From Azolla pinnata (Eukaryota > Streptophyta > Polypodiopsida > Salviniales > Salviniaceae): a DNA stretch of 46,652 nt. Position numbers and translations under genes: made by a program. Shown here piece after piece: positions 45,101-46,652 of the stretch; the stretch's first letter is position 1, and every line of letters begins with the position of its first letter. The stretch lies in assembly GCA_037176905.1 (NCBI GenBank), contig JBBBWG010026679.1, positions 6,193-52,844 on the forward strand, read 5' to 3'. The notes under the pieces were generated by a model that was not told the DNA's origin, did no database searches, and was given only the letters and a program-made list of their open reading frames with translations.

Positions 45101-46652
45101 TCTCGATCACGGCCTTCCCCGTTCTCGCGCGCATCCTCGCCGAGCGCCGCTTGCTCACCACCGACGTCGGACACCTCTCCATGGCTGCTGCCGCCGTCAA
45201 TGATGTGGCCGCCTGGATCCTGCTCGCGCTCGCCGTCGCGCTCTCGTCTTCATCGTCTGCTTCCGATAATTCGACTGCATCTGGCGAGAGTAGGAGGAGC
45301 CCCCTCGTCGCGCTCTGGGTTCTGCTCTCGGGCCTCGCCTTCGTCGCCGTCATGCTCGTCGCCGTCAGGCCCGCCCTGGCACGGCTCCTCGCCAGCCTGT
45401 AAGATTCCCGAAAGCTTTTGTGATACTTTAAAGAGTGCCATAGATTTTAGTCAAGAATACATTCGTGCATTCGTGTTCGAGTGTAAAAGTACTAGTTTAA
45501 GGAAAGTAGAGGTATCCTTTCTTTTTAAAAACTAGAATATAAAATTTTCTTAGAGAAAACATAAATTTTAGTCAAGAATGCATTCGTGCATTCGTGTTCG
45601 AGTATAAAAGTATTAGTTTATTCAAGAATGATAAAAAATAATAGTATAACATAAAATGAGACATCTTTTTTTTTTAACTACAACGTATGAAATTTCTTAG
45701 ACAAAGCGTAGATTTTAGTCAAGAATACATTCGTGCGTCCATGTTCTCGAGCATAAAAGTATTAATTTGTTCGAGAATGATAGAAAAAGGACAGTAAAGC
45801 ATCAAAATGAGGCATCTTTTTTTTTTTAACTATAATGTATGAAATTTTCTTAGAGAAAACATAGATTTTAGTCGAGAATACTTTTGTGCACTCGTGTGTT
45901 CGAGTATAAAATTATTAGTTTATTCGAGAATGATAAAAAAGGACAGTAAAGACACAAAAATGAGGTATCCTTTTTTTTCTTAAACTATAACGTATGAAAT
46001 TTTTTTAGAGAAAACAAAGATTTTAGTCAAGAATCTATTCGTGCATTTGTGTTCAAGTATAAAAGTATTAATTTATTCGAGAATGATAAGAAAAAAAAAA
46101 CTGTAAAGCATAAAAATAAGACATCCTTTTTATTAAAAAATTATAATATATGAAATTTCTTAAAGAAAACATAGATTTTAGTCGAGAATACATTTGTGCA
46201 CTCCTGTGTTCCAAAGGATAAAAAGTATTATTCGAGAACTGAAAAAGGAGGCTGGTTTTCAAAACAAATGTATGAAACTATTTTTAATTTTCAGTTAAAT
46301 AGAAGTTATATCATTAGATGATAGTAGTTACTGATTGTAGTACAAGCTAAGATTGATTTGTGAGCATTCCTATGTACTTGTAACACGGCAGACAACGGCG
46401 GCGGTCAACGTCCGGCGCCGACGAGCCGGTGGGCGAGATGGCGGTGGCGCTCCTCCTCGCGGGCGTCCTCATCGCCGGCTTCTGCACCGACGCGATCGGC
46501 ATCCACAGCATCTTCGGCGCCTTTGTTTTCGGGCTTGCGATCCCTAGGGACGGGCCCATTGGCGCAGCGCTCGTTGCAAAGATCGAGGACCTCGTCACCA
46601 CCCTCATGCTCCCGCTCTACTTCGCTTCCAGCGGCCTCAAGACTGACATCGG
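42151..46652 (+). CDS. CHX-type cation/H+ antiporter, N-terminal part, 3' truncated by window edge
   Basis: Three certain exons, 42416-42652, 44713-45398 and 46392-46652 (window end), encode a CPA2 monovalent cation/proton antiporter close to CHX16-20. Plant CHX proteins move K+ and H+ across endomembranes or the plasma membrane. Matches include [84 protein letters not shown] (family ND pair), [18 protein letters not shown] and [20 protein letters not shown]. The start is either ATG 42416, or ATG 42151 in an eight-codon exon (MATGKLLQ, 42151-42174) that splices in frame to AG|GCTATG at 42413. Introns 1 (2.06 kb) and 2 (0.99 kb) are almost wholly tandem repeats. The loop before LVVFMGV is lengthened by a GSxMxS repeat. 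The coding exons are strongly GC-rich. The last two-thirds of the protein lie beyond the window. Confidence 0.92.
42297..42339 (-). repeat. Perfect (CCCTAA)7 array near the CHX start
   Basis: Seven uninterrupted hexamers, TTAGGG-type rather than TTTAGGG. It lies in the leader of CHX, or inside its first intron if the 42151 start is used, and points opposite to the array at 41746. Confidence 0.97.
42830..43345. repeat. CHX intron 1 satellite A, with telomeric inserts
   Basis: About six degenerate copies of a 50-140 bp unit (gaattctgatgcggattcaa, gccgatcattcattgacata, cagtaattcacg). Short TTTAGGG runs lie in the same place in several copies (about 42915-42975, 43050-43068 and 43140-43190). Confidence 0.85.
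43400..44690. repeat. CHX intron 1 satellite B, about 75-105 bp unit
   Basis: About fourteen copies start with aacaatctcccactataaaa or a variant, then ggcctaaactaaa, gaaattgaaggttatgaatt and tacatgta. The last four or five copies (from about 44228) form a more uniform subgroup with ggaaggcctacgaattccga and catgtatgtatacatg. Confidence 0.9.
45430..46250. repeat. CHX intron 2 satellite C, about 120-156 bp unit
   Basis: Six copies with the anchor tagattttagtcaagaatac at about 45441, 45562, 45709, 45862, 46016 and 46172, followed by attcgtgcattcgtgttcga and a T-run. Spacing grows from 121 to 156 bases. It fills most of the intron. Confidence 0.92.

Noticed and set aside
44658-45353. 231-codon minus-strand ORF
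   Set aside because: Shadow of CHX exon 2 in GC-rich DNA; the plus frame has clear antiporter motifs.

Overview
The window is nuclear DNA from a land plant, most likely a flowering plant. Genes are split by many GT-AG introns, their products are plant families (chloroplast HSP90, chloroplast DEAD-box helicase, xyloglucan endotransglucosylase, CHX antiporter), and plant-type telomeric repeats (TTTAGGG and TTAGGG) are scattered through the sequence. The first exons of the TMN and CHX genes are much richer in G+C than the rest, which is common in monocots but does not prove that placement. One 100-base run of N (30028-30127) marks a scaffold join.

Layout: (1) 89-1191 (+), the last five coding exons of a DENN-domain protein. 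(2) 2954-8762 (-), a complete 19-exon chloroplast HSP90 (HSP90C type), with two perfect heat-shock elements about 1 kb upstream. (3) 9.6-11.8 kb, microsatellites and a 209-bp tandem duplication. (4) 12400-16190 (+), a DUF1664 membrane/coiled-coil protein. (5) 17.7-18.4 kb, an interstitial telomeric satellite containing an inversion. (6) 18512-22355 (+), chloroplast DEAD-box helicase RH39, convergent with (7) 23224-26513 (-), a monoacylglycerol-lipase-like hydrolase. (8) 26.6-31.2 kb, gene-poor AT-rich DNA with the gap and weak retroelement traces. (9) 31.2-31.7 kb, a TCGA/GATC-rich minisatellite. (10) 31940-36641 (+), a transmembrane nine (TMN/EMP) protein. (11) 37459-39442 (+), an XTH-family protein with an altered catalytic motif. 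(12) 40780-40905 (+), a possible small secreted peptide. (13) 41.5-42.3 kb, telomeric-type arrays. (14) 42151 to the window end (+), a CHX cation/H+ antiporter, truncated by the edge, whose introns are filled with tandem satellites.

The genes do not form one pathway; this is ordinary plant gene space. Two are chloroplast proteins (HSP90C for folding and import, RH39 for rRNA maturation), two are endomembrane or antiporter membrane proteins (TMN, CHX), and XTH acts in the wall. The most distinctive feature is the repeat landscape. Telomere-like arrays sit directly upstream of, or inside introns of, RH39 and CHX; three separate satellites occupy the CHX introns; and one satellite monomer also occurs, inverted, in an XTH intron. 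I found no convincing new multi-gene system. The strongest leads are the XTH with Lys in place of the central catalytic-motif Asp, the telomeric arrays at two promoters, and the dispersed intronic satellite. Exon boundaries were set by hand from splice signals and remembered family alignments; no database search was run.
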